Positions 55,594-64,000 are shown, counted from the stretch's first letter. The stretch is 64,000 nucleotides of DNA from Bacillus sp. FJAT-42376 (GCF_003816055.1 NZ_CP033906.1:3410001-3474000), one strand, 5' to 3'. Made by a program: numbers and translations. The notes: generated from the sequence alone by a model not told the origin.

Positions 55594-56355
55594 TTATCTG
55601 CGATTCCGTTCTGCGTAAGGATAAATTGGATCCTTCAGTTCGAAATCATACGTTTCTCCGTTCACAAGCCCGACTGTTTTTTCACTGTCATACAGATCAA
55701 GCATGAAGCCGGCCATTTCCTTCGCTGTATGGAATTTTGGAACGGCTCCTTCATATTCAAAGCTGTCGAGGTCCATCGAACGCTTCGCAAACTCTGTTTC
55801 TGTTGCAGCGGGAGCCAGAACTTTTGCCTGCATAGGAGCACCTTTTGATTTCAGTTCCTGAGCCAGACCTTCAGTAAAAGCACTCACATAAAACTTGGTC
55901 GCACAGTAGGTAACGGCATCGGCTACGATGGTATACCCTCCTCCTGAAGAAACGTTGATCAGCTGTGTACCCTCTTTATCCGAATAGTCTCTTGCGAAAA
56001 GGGAAGATAAGATCGTTAGTGCCTCAATATTCAAGTGAAGCATCGTCTGGATTTTATTTAAGTTCTGCTCGCCTACAGCAGCGAAGTTCCCGAACCCGGC
56101 ATTATTAATAAACGTTTCAATGTCATATTCTTTAAGACCTTCATAGAATTTGTGTACTTCTTCTGATGAAGATAAATCAGCCGTACGGATCACAACTTCA
56201 AGATCAGCGTTTATGCTTTGAACTTCTGATTTAAGCTTCTGAAGCTCGTCCTCTCTGCGCGCCGTAATAATTAGGTTTTTGCCCCGGGCAGCAAAGGCCA
56301 GTGCTGATTCATATCCGATTCCTGAGCTAGCACCTGTGATAACCGTATACTTCAT
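55594..56355 (-). CDS. Short-chain dehydrogenase/reductase (DltE-like)
   Basis: 253 residues, classical SDR. Cofactor motif TGASSGIG, NNAG, and the catalytic Ser-Tyr-Lys in INVSSGGGYT and VTYCATKFY. NAD(P) enzyme of unknown substrate. Start ATG at 56355 after AGGAGG. The promoter with a 19-bp spacer and MerR operator is just upstream and divergent from the MerR gene, so the gene is probably activated by it under electrophile or aldehyde stress, by analogy. Confidence 0.9.
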   Translation of the reverse strand: MKYTVITGASSGIGYESALAFAARGKNLIITARREDELQKLKSEVQSINADLEVVIRTADLSSSEEVHKFYEGLKEYDIETFINNAGFGNFAAVGEQNLNKIQTMLHLNIEALTILSSLFARDYSDKEGTQLINVSSGGGYTIVADAVTYCATKFYVSAFTEGLAQELKSKGAPMQAKVLAPAATETEFAKRSMDLDSFEYEGAVPKFHTAKEMAGFMLDLYDSEKTVGLVNGETYDFELKDPIYPYAERNRR

Positions 56356-56387
56356 ATAATCTCCTCCTATTTTTTTGCATTTCTTTA

Positions 56388-56439
56388 TTGTGATTCTTTT
56401 ACGATTTCATTATACTGATTAGAGTTCACTCTAAGTCAA
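56388..56439. promoter_or_regulatory. Divergent promoters with MerR-type operator
   Basis: For the dehydrogenase (minus): TTGACT (56439-56434), a 19-nt spacer, TATAAT (56414-56409). The spacer holds the dyad TTAGAGT-TC-ACTCTAA (56419-56434 and partner), the position and over-long spacing used by MerR activators. For the regulator gene (plus): TTGTGA (56388-56393), 17 nt, TATACT (56411-56416), partly overlapping. The dyad resembles AdhR/NmlR-type sites. Confidence 0.85.
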
Positions 56440-56453
56440 ATTCGGAGGTTTTT

Positions 56454-56807
56454 ATGTTTACAATCAGCGAGGCTGCCAAAGCTTTGGAAATCAGTACGCA
56501 CACATTAAGATATTATGAAAAAGAAGGAATCATTGAACCGGAACGCAAATCCAACGGAGACCGGATATACAGCGATTTGCATATTAAATGGCTGCAGTTT
56601 GTTCTAAAATTAAAAGAAACCCAAATGCCTGTAGCGAAAATAAAAGAGTATGCCCAATTATACAAAAAAGGCGACCATACAAATTCCGCAAGGCTTCAGC
56701 TATTGGAGGAACATCGGAGAAGCATCCAGGAACAGCTCGCTGTCCTGTCCGCTACCGATCAGCTGCTTGAAGATAAAATCGAGGCCTATAAAAAGAGCCA
56801 TCATTGA
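56454..56807 (+). CDS. MerR-family transcriptional regulator
   Basis: 117 residues. Winged helix-turn-helix at the N-terminus (MFTISEAAKALEISTHTLRYYEKEGIIEP) followed by a dimerisation coiled coil (RLQLLEEHRRSIQEQLAVLSATDQLLEDKI). No conserved cysteine, so metal binding is unlikely; the AdhR/YraB type of MerR is the nearest group. It should activate the divergent dehydrogenase and repress itself. Confidence 0.92.
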   Translation: MFTISEAAKALEISTHTLRYYEKEGIIEPERKSNGDRIYSDLHIKWLQFVLKLKETQMPVAKIKEYAQLYKKGDHTNSARLQLLEEHRRSIQEQLAVLSATDQLLEDKIEAYKKSHH

Positions 56808-56897
56808 AGCTTTATGTTTAACTGTTCTGCCTGACAGCAGCGGGCTTTTTCTATTAAAATAAGTTTTTATCGGGTTGAACGCAAAGGAGACTCAATT

Positions 56898-59444
56898 ATG
56901 GGAAAACAATCCTCCTTAGTCAGATGGGCTAAGATTTTGATCCCGTTTATCATCATTCTTTTTATTTATATAGAAGGGAAAAAGGAAATCACCCAGATTG
57001 ATCCTTCAGAGCTGCTTGTGCAGTTAAAATCCCTTGACCCTCTGCAAATCGTTTCCATGTTCTTGATCGGATTAGTTGGAGTCGCAGCCTTAATGGTGTA
57101 CGACCTCGTTCTGATTAAAAAATTAAAGGCGGCATTGCCTTGGTATTCCTTCTTAAAGATCTCATGGATTGCCAATACATTTAATGGGGTCATTGGATTT
57201 GGGGGACTTGCGGGTGCAAGTCTGCGGGGATTATTGCTGAAAAAGCATGTGAGTGATTCAGCAAAGCTTTTATCATCCATCGTTTGGCTGATGCCTGTAA
57301 TGCTGACCGGAATTTCAATTCTTGCATGGCTGCCTCTTTCTTCAACGGGTTATTTGGCCCCGCTGTATCACAGTCATCCATGGATAAAATGGGCGTTGTG
57401 GGGGATGGCCTTCTATTTGCCTGCTTACCTCCTTGTCTTTTTTCTCTTTAAGAATAAAAAAGAGCTGTTTCCTTTAGACCGCTGGACAGTATGGGGGATT
57501 GCCGGCTCCCTTCTCGAATGGCTTGCAGCCGCTCTTGTACTTTGGGCCATTGCCCTGCTTACCGGGACATGGATCCCTTTTGTTTCCATGCTGGCCGTTT
57601 TTGTTATTGCATCAATAGCCGGTATCATCAGCTTAGTGCCGGGGGGAATCGGTTCTTTCGATTTAATGCTTCTGGTCGGCTTAAATCATGCTGGTGCAGA
57701 AAATAGTGAAATCTTAATCATCCTGCTTTTTTACCGGGTCTTCTACACGCTCATTCCTTTTTGTTTAGGGCTCTTATTTACTTTACCTGATGCTTATTCC
57801 CGAACAAGAATAATGGCTGATCAGTTCAAAAAAAATAAATGGGTCACCCGATTTTCGTTTATTCCAAACTCGCTTATTCCTAATCTAAGCTTTTGGGCAC
57901 TGGCTGTTTTGATTTTTCTCAGCGGTGTTCTGCTTCTCTTATCTGCTGCAACACCGGGAATCCTTGAAAGGGTTAAATTTGCCGAAAAGCTTTTATCCGA
58001 GCCCGTCATGAATATTTCGCATCTCTTATCGGTTACAGCCGGAATTTCACTTATTTTGCTGTCCCGGACCATCCAGCTTAAAGTAAAAAGCGCCTACATA
58101 CTAACCTATATCGTCCTTGTGGGAGGAGCGCTGTTTACATTCTCCAAGGGGCTGGACTATGAAGAATCTATTTTTTTGATCGCGATTCTTATGCTTTTGA
58201 GACTTTCCAAAAATCAGTTTTACCGGGAGCGTCTTCCTCTTACCTGGAAAGCCTCTTTGTTCATGATTGCTCTAACTCTGGGGGCCTTGCTTGCTTACGT
58301 ATTGATCGGATATTTGGACCAGCCATTTCAGCGCTTATCCCTGCCCCCTGCTGTGAGAGATGTACTCATAAAAACGCCCGGCGAACTGGTTCTTACGGCT
58401 GCAGCAGGCTTTATTCTCGCCATTCTTTTCAATACCATCGGCTTTTCCTTTTTAACGAAAAAGGAAGAGCCGGCAAAGAATCATGATGAGCTTCTGGCTT
58501 TTTTAGAACATACAAAAGGCAATGTTTTAACGCATCTGGCACTAATGGGTGATAAAGAATATTTTTGGAACAAAGACCATAACGTCTTTATGATGTATGC
58601 TGTCTATTCAGATAAATTGGTTGTGCTGGGTGACCCGATTGGCGCTCACGAATCTTTCAGCAGGGCGATTATGGAATTAAGGGAATATGCCGATATAAGA
58701 GGGCTGACACCTATTTTTTATCAAACAGAAAAAGACTGGCTCTCTTTGTACCATGAAAATGGCTACCAATTTTTCAAATTAGGAGAAGAAGCGTATGTGA
58801 ATCTGGATGAATTTACGCTGACCGGAAAGAAAAAAGCTAATCTGCGTGCTGTGAAAAATAAATTTGAGAGAGAAGGATTTGTCTTTACGATTGCCAAGCC
58901 CCCTTTTTCTGATTTGTTTATTGAGGAACTGGAAGCGGTCTCTTTCAACTGGCTTAGAGGAAGAAAAGAGAAAGGATTTTCTTTAGGTTTTTTTGACAGA
59001 GATTATATTCAGCAGGCCCCCGTGGCCGTTTTAAGAAACGCCGCAGGAACGATGATGGCATTTGCGACCATTATGCCGGTATACGACTCGGAAACTATAT
59101 CTATTGATTTGATGCGCCATTCAAGCGAAGTCCCGAGCGGCACAATGGACATGATTTTCATTTCCATTATTCTCGATATGAAAGAACAGGGCTATAAATG
59201 GTTTAACTTAGGCATGGCCCCTTTATCGAATGTCGGCCAAAATAAGTATGCCTTCTGGAGTGAGCGGGCAGCGGCACGGATCTATAAACACGGCCAATAT
59301 TTTTATCAGTTTGAAGGGATCAGGAAATACAAAGAAAAATTCGCCAGCCGCTGGGAACCTAAATATCTCGCTTTCAGCGGCAGATCCACCCTTCCTGTTA
59401 CGATGCTCCAGCTATCGAGACTCATCCAGACTAAAAAACAATAG
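56898..59444 (+). CDS. mprF: MprF, phosphatidylglycerol lysyltransferase
   Basis: 848 residues. The N-terminal ~500 residues hold about fourteen membrane helices (flippase part), and the C-terminal ~340 residues are the DUF2156/GNAT synthase that transfers Lys from Lys-tRNA to phosphatidylglycerol (NVLTHLALMGDKEYFWNKDH, KKANLRAVKNKFEREGF, FNLGMAPLSNVGQNKYAFWSERAAARIY). The lipid makes the membrane less negative and protects from cationic peptides. Single gene, terminator at 59449. Confidence 0.95.
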   Translation: MGKQSSLVRWAKILIPFIIILFIYIEGKKEITQIDPSELLVQLKSLDPLQIVSMFLIGLVGVAALMVYDLVLIKKLKAALPWYSFLKISWIANTFNGVIGFGGLAGASLRGLLLKKHVSDSAKLLSSIVWLMPVMLTGISILAWLPLSSTGYLAPLYHSHPWIKWALWGMAFYLPAYLLVFFLFKNKKELFPLDRWTVWGIAGSLLEWLAAALVLWAIALLTGTWIPFVSMLAVFVIASIAGIISLVPGGIGSFDLMLLVGLNHAGAENSEILIILLFYRVFYTLIPFCLGLLFTLPDAYSRTRIMADQFKKNKWVTRFSFIPNSLIPNLSFWALAVLIFLSGVLLLLSAATPGILERVKFAEKLLSEPVMNISHLLSVTAGISLILLSRTIQLKVKSAYILTYIVLVGGALFTFSKGLDYEESIFLIAILMLLRLSKNQFYRERLPLTWKASLFMIALTLGALLAYVLIGYLDQPFQRLSLPPAVRDVLIKTPGELVLTAAAGFILAILFNTIGFSFLTKKEEPAKNHDELLAFLEHTKGNVLTHLALMGDKEYFWNKDHNVFMMYAVYSDKLVVLGDPIGAHESFSRAIMELREYADIRGLTPIFYQTEKDWLSLYHENGYQFFKLGEEAYVNLDEFTLTGKKKANLRAVKNKFEREGFVFTIAKPPFSDLFIEELEAVSFNWLRGRKEKGFSLGFFDRDYIQQAPVAVLRNAAGTMMAFATIMPVYDSETISIDLMRHSSEVPSGTMDMIFISIILDMKEQGYKWFNLGMAPLSNVGQNKYAFWSERAAARIYKHGQYFYQFEGIRKYKEKFASRWEPKYLAFSGRSTLPVTMLQLSRLIQTKKQ

Positions 59445-59448
59445 TTAG

Positions 59449-59482
59449 AGAGACTAGTAACGATTAGTCTCTTTTTTTTTTC
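59449..59482 (+). terminator. Terminator of mprF
   Basis: AGAGACTA (59449-59456) pairs with TAGTCTCT (59465-59472), followed by ten T's. Confidence 0.88.
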
Positions 59483-59500
59483 ACAATTCCGGATGATATA

Positions 59501-59526
59501 AAAAAAACCGGCCCATTATAGGCCGG
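59501..59526 (-). terminator. Terminator of the ligase-hydrolase operon
   Basis: CCGGCC(C)-ATTATA-GGCCGG (59508-59526) with seven A's before it on the plus strand, giving the T-run on the minus strand. Confidence 0.87.
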
Positions 59527-59532
59527 CTTCTG

Positions 59533-60534
59533 CTAGACAATGTCCGCTCCCTGTTTCTGAAAAAAGAGCTGCCGCGGATTTTTTGTCAATAAGTCTTCCA
59601 GAGCTTCCTCTGTAAATCCCCGGTCCGAAAGCTTAGGGAGAATGTTCTCAAATAAATGAACCGGATGCCAGTTTCTCATTTGTACGGCAAGCGGGTCAGG
59701 CAGTTCCAAAGGTCTTCCGAGCCAGATATTGACGGTATCGTGCGAGAGCATAATCTGATCTCCGAAGCCCTCTTTTAACAGAACACTCAAGGTCTCTATT
59801 CGTTCTGTATCAGGCGGCGCTCCTACCATACCCTGAATGCCAAACCGGTCAAAGCCAATAAAGACTCCTTTTTCCAACACTCTCCTGTGATAGGCAGGAT
59901 CCGTACTGCCGCACATGTGTCCGATGACGATTTTATCTGGAGAGGCACCTTCCGACAGCAGAAGGTCCACCTGCTCTTCTCCCATCGTACCTTCCTGTGT
60001 ATGGGTAAGAATAACCGCTCCTGTTTCCTTTTGCGCTTTAGCCGCTGCACGGAAAAACATTTCTTCATAAGGTGTAATTTGGTTCTTGCCCGATGCGACT
60101 TTAAGGATGCCTGCTTTTATGCCTGTTGCCCCAATGCCTTCTGTTAACTCGGTCATGAACATCTCATAGATTTCTTCCTCCGCGGTTCCCAGCTGCTGTC
60201 GGAATTTAAAGTATGGAGTCGCTCCCTCACCTTCGTAATAATAGCCTGTCGCACATACAATCTGCAGTCCCGTACGCTCTGAAACTTCTTTTAAAAATTC
60301 AGGATCCCGTCCGCATTCATTCGGAGTGGGATCGACCACCGTTTCCACTCCAAAACTCCGAAGGGAAAGAGCGATGGTTTCGGCTGTTTCAAGAGCCTCC
60401 TTCATATTTAAGCTCCCCAGGGTTAAATCGCCGCTATAGCCAGGATAGCCAAATAAAAAGTGCTCGTGCATTAACGTTTTGCCGAGATCATCCGCATGGA
60501 TGGCACCTGTTACTGTTTCCAATGTCCGATTCAT
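59533..60534 (-). CDS. Phosphotriesterase-family hydrolase/lactonase
   Basis: 333 residues of the PTE-like amidohydrolase family. Metal ligands: LMHEHFLFG (His-x-His), a lysine in GIKAGILKV, His in ILTHTQEG and IGHMCG, Asp in MLSHDTVN. Members are lactonases, amidases or phosphotriesterases. Start ATG at 60534 with CGGAGGA upstream; overlaps the ligase stop by 4 nt (ATGA), so the two act together. Substrate unknown; a lactone of a degradation pathway is one option. Confidence 0.87.
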   Translation of the reverse strand: MNRTLETVTGAIHADDLGKTLMHEHFLFGYPGYSGDLTLGSLNMKEALETAETIALSLRSFGVETVVDPTPNECGRDPEFLKEVSERTGLQIVCATGYYYEGEGATPYFKFRQQLGTAEEEIYEMFMTELTEGIGATGIKAGILKVASGKNQITPYEEMFFRAAAKAQKETGAVILTHTQEGTMGEEQVDLLLSEGASPDKIVIGHMCGSTDPAYHRRVLEKGVFIGFDRFGIQGMVGAPPDTERIETLSVLLKEGFGDQIMLSHDTVNIWLGRPLELPDPLAVQMRNWHPVHLFENILPKLSDRGFTEEALEDLLTKNPRQLFFQKQGADIV

Positions 60535-62219
60535 TGCTTTATTCCTCCGCTCAAGCCTTGGCGTTCCTCTTCCTGCAGCTGTCTCCACAAAAGTTTTCCG
60601 CTCGCGGTCATTGGCAGAGCATCTCTAAACTCTATGACTCTCGGATATTTATAGTCCGCCATGTGCTGCTTCGCCCATTCCACAATTTCTTCAGCCGTTG
60701 TCCCCCGATGATCCTGTGCCAAAACAATGAAGGCTTTTACCGTCTCTCCTCTTCTCTCATCCGGAATGCCGACAACACATGCCTGCTGAACCGCAGGGTG
60801 CCTGTAAAGAAAAGATTCTATCTCTGCGGGCCATACTTTAAACCCCGAGGCATTGATCATCCGCTTCACTCGATCGACCATAAAATAGTAGCCTTCTTCG
60901 TCCCTCTTGCCGATATCTCCCGTGCGGAAATACTTTTTTCCTGCTATATCAATGAATGCCTGCTCATTCTCTTCCGGCCTGTTGTAGTAGCCGAGAAAGA
61001 CTTGAGGGCCGTTTACCACAATTTCTCCTTCGCTCCCAACGGGCAATTCTTCCAGCGTGACGGGGTCCACAATCTTTGAATCAACATCAAAAGACGGAAT
61101 GCCCAGACATTGCATCTTCGGACGGTCAGGCGGATTAAAATGAGTTTGGGCAATTGTTTCCGAAAGGCCATAGCCTTCTACAAATTTCAGGCCCGTCATA
61201 CTGTATAGCTTCTCGCCGACAGCGGCAGGAAGAGCTGCTCCGCCACCTGCAAGTCCCTGCAGTGATGCCATATCTTCTATTTTCAAGTTCGGATTGGCCA
61301 GAAAATCAATGAGCATGGTACTAATGTTCACCCAGTTGCTCACCTTTTTTTCACGGATGATCTTTCGTGCGTATTCCCGGTCCCATCTTGTCATTAAAAC
61401 CATGGTCGCACCCGACATAACCGGAATGTGCATACTGTGAATCATCCCCGTAACATGGAAAAGGGGGAGAGTCGCCAGACTTACTGCGTCTGACGTCGCA
61501 TTCAGCCAGTGATAGCCGCCATACGTATTGGCCTGCACCGTTCGGTTTGTATGCATACATCCCTTTGGCATCCCTGTAGTCCCTGATGTATAAGGCATCA
61601 CAGCCAAATCATCAGGCCCCGATACGGCAGGCAGAGGTTCATAACCGGCTCCAATCGCTTCTCTCCATAAATAGTGCCCTTCTTCGTCAACCTGCTTTCT
61701 TTTCTCCCGGACTTCCTCCGGCAGCAGACTGTTTGACAATTCCCCTGCATAATCTGAATAGGCAGCCAGCACCACCTGCCTGATTAATCCCTCTTTTACA
61801 AGGGGAGCAGCTCTTTCATAAAGCTCCTGGCCTATAAGAGCACTTTTTATGCCGCAGTCTTTCACATAAAATCTCAGTTCGTCTGCCGTATTCATTGGAT
61901 TAATTGGAACGACCACCGCATCCGCTCTGAGGATGGCATAAAACCCGATAATAAACTGGGGAGAGTTCTGCATATAGAGAAGAACACTTTCTCCCTTCGT
62001 AACGTTCATTTTCTGCTGAAGGAAGCCAGCCAGTTCATCTGCTTCTTCTATTAAATCGGCAAAGCTCATTTCATTTCCGTAATAATCAATGGCTGTTTTC
62101 CCCGGATATCTGGAAGCCGTCACCTCTAAGTTGTTGTAAAGGGTTGTTTCCGGCAACGTCAGTGTTGTGGAAGTTCTTACCGGCCAATACTTAAAATGAT
62201 CCTGATTCAATTCAACCAC
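60531..62219 (-). CDS. Acyl-CoA ligase (AMP-forming)
   Basis: 562 residues; adenylate-forming acyl-CoA synthetase of the fatty acid type. It has YTSGTTGMPKGCMH, EGYGLSETIAQTHF, FRTGDIGKRDEEGYYFMVDRVKRMINASGFKVWP and the C-terminal lysine TASGKLLWRQL. The start is GTG at 62219 after AAGGGATGGG. A cre-like site lies 13-26 nt upstream, so it is probably shut off by CcpA. First gene of the operon with the hydrolase. Confidence 0.9.
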   Translation of the reverse strand: MVELNQDHFKYWPVRTSTTLTLPETTLYNNLEVTASRYPGKTAIDYYGNEMSFADLIEEADELAGFLQQKMNVTKGESVLLYMQNSPQFIIGFYAILRADAVVVPINPMNTADELRFYVKDCGIKSALIGQELYERAAPLVKEGLIRQVVLAAYSDYAGELSNSLLPEEVREKRKQVDEEGHYLWREAIGAGYEPLPAVSGPDDLAVMPYTSGTTGMPKGCMHTNRTVQANTYGGYHWLNATSDAVSLATLPLFHVTGMIHSMHIPVMSGATMVLMTRWDREYARKIIREKKVSNWVNISTMLIDFLANPNLKIEDMASLQGLAGGGAALPAAVGEKLYSMTGLKFVEGYGLSETIAQTHFNPPDRPKMQCLGIPSFDVDSKIVDPVTLEELPVGSEGEIVVNGPQVFLGYYNRPEENEQAFIDIAGKKYFRTGDIGKRDEEGYYFMVDRVKRMINASGFKVWPAEIESFLYRHPAVQQACVVGIPDERRGETVKAFIVLAQDHRGTTAEEIVEWAKQHMADYKYPRVIEFRDALPMTASGKLLWRQLQEEERQGLSGGIKQ

Positions 62220-62231
62220 CCCATCCCTTTT

Positions 62232-62245
62232 TGTAAACGCTTACT
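62232..62245 (-). promoter_or_regulatory. cre site before the acyl-CoA ligase gene
   Basis: TGTAAACGCTTACT on the plus strand, AGTAAGCGTTTACA on the minus strand; it matches the CcpA cre consensus with one end mismatch. It lies just upstream of the ligase ribosome site, which suggests transcriptional repression by CcpA. The rest of 62246-62462 holds no gene that I can see. Confidence 0.75.
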
Positions 62246-62462
62246 TTTATGTTTTTCTATAAATATCCTGATTTCCCTTTAAATCATATCTCTATTTCTT
62301 CGTCCTCATTCGACACGTACAGTAACTGGCTTCAAATCTAAAGGAACGGCGAACCAGTGCACATTTATTTAGTCAGCAATGACTAGGTTCTTCCAAAATG
62401 GACCCGCGCTCTGTCCCGAATATGCGGAAATATTCAAAACCGCACTGCGCATATGCAGAAAA

Positions 62463-62484
62463 GGCCCGGTTCTTGAGCCGGGCC
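62463..62484 (-). terminator. Terminator of the hydratase-oxidoreductase operon
   Basis: GGCCCGG-TTCTTGAG-CCGGGCC hairpin, with TTTTC after it on the minus strand (CTTTTC), 10 nt after the oxidoreductase stop. Confidence 0.82.
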
Positions 62485-62493
62485 TCTTTCCTT

Positions 62494-63477
62494 TTATGGG
62501 ACTAAAATCAATTTTCCTTTTGTTTTCCGCCCCTGCAGCATCCGGTGAACCTCCGGAGCCTCCTTGAGAGGATAGACTCCACCGATGGTAAGAGTCAGCT
62601 TTCCTTCACTTAAATAGGCAAGCAGCTCCTGAAGGCTTTGCGTATACAATTCTTTCTTCCTCATCATTTGCGGCAAAAAGAAGCCGATTACCGATAGATT
62701 TTGCCCCATTAACGAGGATGGATACAGTTTCGCCTGTTCTCCGCTTGCCACCCCATAGATGACGAGACGGCCAAACGGGGCCATACAAGAGAGCGTTTTG
62801 CGGAAAATATCTCCTCCTGCCATTTCAAGCGCCACGTCTATTCCACGGCCTTCTGTCAGACTAAGGACTTCTTTTTCCCAGCCATCTTTCGTGTAGTCAA
62901 CGGCTTCATCGGCACCAAGTTCAATGGCTTGCGCCCGCTTTTCCTCTGTACTCGCAGTGGCAATGATTTTTCCTGCACCGAACAGCTTTGCAAGCTGAAC
63001 AGCAAGTGACCCGACCCCTCCTGCAGCCGCATGAATCAAAACCGTTTCCCCTTGTTCAAGCCTGCCCATCGTTTTTAAAACATGGTAAGCACTCAAGCCC
63101 TGCAGCGGCATGGCGACGGCATGATGAAGGTCGACTCCTTCGGGAATCGGAATCAGTCCCCGTTCGTCTGCGACTGTATATTCCGCATAACCTGTTGCTC
63201 TGGAAGTGCCAAGCAGGGTCACCACTTTGTCCCCTTTTTTAAACCGCTTTACTTCTCTGCCGACTTCCGAAATGGTCCCTGCTACCTCTGCTCCCGGGAC
63301 AAATGGAAGGGGAGTATCAACTACATACTGTCCCTCGCGTCTTGCTGTATCAGCATAGTTGACGCCAATCGCTTCAATTTTTATCAAGACTTCTCTGTCC
63401 CCCGGAACGGGTGTCTCAAGATCCACAAGCTTCATGACATCCGGTCCGCCGTATTCGTTCAATTGAATGGCCTTCAT
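62494..63477 (-). CDS. Zinc-independent quinone oxidoreductase (MDR family)
   Basis: 327 residues; medium-chain dehydrogenase/reductase of the quinone oxidoreductase/enoyl reductase type. N-terminal GroES-like fold (GVNYADTARREGQYV, PFVPGAEVAGTI), NADPH motif HAAAGGVGSLAVQLAK, no structural zinc cysteines. Start ATG at 63477 with GGAGAAG upstream; it begins 10 nt after the enoyl-CoA hydratase stop, so the two are one operon. Confidence 0.9.
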   Translation of the reverse strand: MKAIQLNEYGGPDVMKLVDLETPVPGDREVLIKIEAIGVNYADTARREGQYVVDTPLPFVPGAEVAGTISEVGREVKRFKKGDKVVTLLGTSRATGYAEYTVADERGLIPIPEGVDLHHAVAMPLQGLSAYHVLKTMGRLEQGETVLIHAAAGGVGSLAVQLAKLFGAGKIIATASTEEKRAQAIELGADEAVDYTKDGWEKEVLSLTEGRGIDVALEMAGGDIFRKTLSCMAPFGRLVIYGVASGEQAKLYPSSLMGQNLSVIGFFLPQMMRKKELYTQSLQELLAYLSEGKLTLTIGGVYPLKEAPEVHRMLQGRKTKGKLILVP

Positions 63478-63487
63478 CTTCTTCTCC

Positions 63488-64000
63488 TCACTTCCCCTGG
63501 AATACCGGTTTTCTTTTTTCTTTAAATGCTGCGACACCTTCCTGGTGATCAGCCGTTTCAATCATCATGGGCTGTGTCAGCCTTTCCTGCTCGAGAATAT
63601 CCTCTAAGCGGGAGTAAGAGGATTGCTCCATAATCCGCTTCATCTGGCCAAAAGCCTGAAGGGGTCCCTGGGAAAGACGGAAAGCATAGGAGCTTGCTTC
63701 ATCCTTCAGCTGTTCAAGAGGCACCGTCCGATTGACAATTCCGTAAGACTTCGCCGTTTCGGCATCAATCGGCTCTGCGCTGAAGAACAGCTCTTTCGCA
63801 CGCTGAGTCCCTATTAATCTCGGAAGAAAATACAGTCCGCCTCCATCTGAAATCAAGCCAACCTGAGCAAAGCTCATCACAAATTTACTGTCTTCCGCCG
63901 CAAAGATGAAATCACAGGCAAGAGCGAGGTTAAATGCTGCACCGGCAGCAAATCCATGAACCGCTGCAATCACGGGCTTGCTCAGATTTTTAATTGTCAG
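63488..64000 (-). CDS. Enoyl-CoA hydratase/isomerase, 5' end outside window
   Basis: At least 171 residues visible, reading from the window edge as LTIKNLSKPVIAAVHGFAAGAAF. Crotonase fold with the oxyanion segment AAVHGFAAGAAFNLALACDF and the later SFAQVGLISDGGGLYFLPRLIG. It resembles PaaG/PaaF-type hydratases. The N-terminal ~90 residues and the start are beyond the window. Operon with the oxidoreductase. Confidence 0.9.
   Translation of the reverse strand: MTIKNLSKPVIAAVHGFAAGAAFNLALACDFIFAAEDSKFVMSFAQVGLISDGGGLYFLPRLIGTQRAKELFFSAEPIDAETAKSYGIVNRTVPLEQLKDEASSYAFRLSQGPLQAFGQMKRIMEQSSYSRLEDILEQERLTQPMMIETADHQEGVAAFKEKRKPVFQGK

Noticed and set aside
60213..61079. 288-codon open frame on the plus strand opposite the acyl-CoA ligase
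   Set aside because: Antisense to a gene with clear adenylate-forming motifs; no ribosome site; composition rich in Ser, His and Arg as is usual for mirror frames.

Overview
The window is a chromosomal segment of a low-GC Gram-positive endospore former of the Bacillaceae. The evidence is the gene order tyrS, acsA, acuABC, ccpA, aroA, ytxGHJ, ampS, murC, sftA, ytpRQP, ytoQ, ytoP, ytzB, ytnP, trmB, ytzH, ytmP, amyX, which is close to the corresponding Bacillus subtilis region. A YjcZ-type sporulation small protein, a tyrosine T-box, CcpA/cre sites and Bacillus-like Shine-Dalgarno sequences agree with this. The species cannot be fixed from sequence alone. motPS, which sits between acuC and ccpA in B. 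subtilis, is absent and a repeat element fills that gap.

Layout. 1-1.2 kb: end of a frameshifted ISL3-family insertion sequence, then two tandem 127-bp repeats. 1.5-6.1 kb: tyrS with its T-box leader, and a divergent class A penicillin-binding protein. 6.1-7.3 kb: a yjcZ-like small gene and a YihY-type membrane protein. 7.5-15.5 kb: a Gram-positive Pel exopolysaccharide locus (pelD-pelE-pelA deacetylase-pelF-pelG) with a divergent secreted glycoside-hydrolase-like gene behind a GEMM cyclic-di-GMP riboswitch. 15.9-19.6 kb: fructose operon fruR-fruK-fruA. 19.9-24.3 kb: acetate activation (acsA) and its acetylation control genes acuABC. 24.6-48.1 kb: the conserved backbone from ccpA to amyX, then a thpR-lrgA-lrgB operon. 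48.3-56.8 kb: a cysteine synthase homologue, a probable catabolic cluster (PhyH oxygenase, TIM-barrel isomerase, AraC regulator, MFS transporter), a second MFS gene, and a short-chain dehydrogenase under a MerR-type regulator. 56.9-59.4 kb: mprF. 59.5-64 kb: acyl-CoA ligase with a phosphotriesterase-like hydrolase, and an enoyl-CoA hydratase/quinone oxidoreductase pair.

How the genes work together. The Pel locus appears to be read by cyclic di-GMP at two levels: PelD keeps an RxxD inhibitory-site motif in a degenerate GGDEF domain, and the divergent hydrolase-like gene has a GEMM-type aptamer whose downstream hairpin covers its Shine-Dalgarno sequence. In P. aeruginosa PelA hydrolase and deacetylase domains are fused; here they are on separate, oppositely transcribed genes. 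Carbon control is a second theme. ccpA lies in the window, and cre-like sequences are found before acuA, fruR and the acyl-CoA ligase.

Intergenic space is rich in dispersed repeats. One family is bounded by CTGGGACA/TGTCCCAG (24305-24646 and, inverted, 55343-55579). Another is a terminator plus GC-rich tail (7330-7510 and 49300-49560). A third is a hairpin found in opposite orientations at 27509 and 53878. No tRNA, rRNA or CRISPR array was seen.
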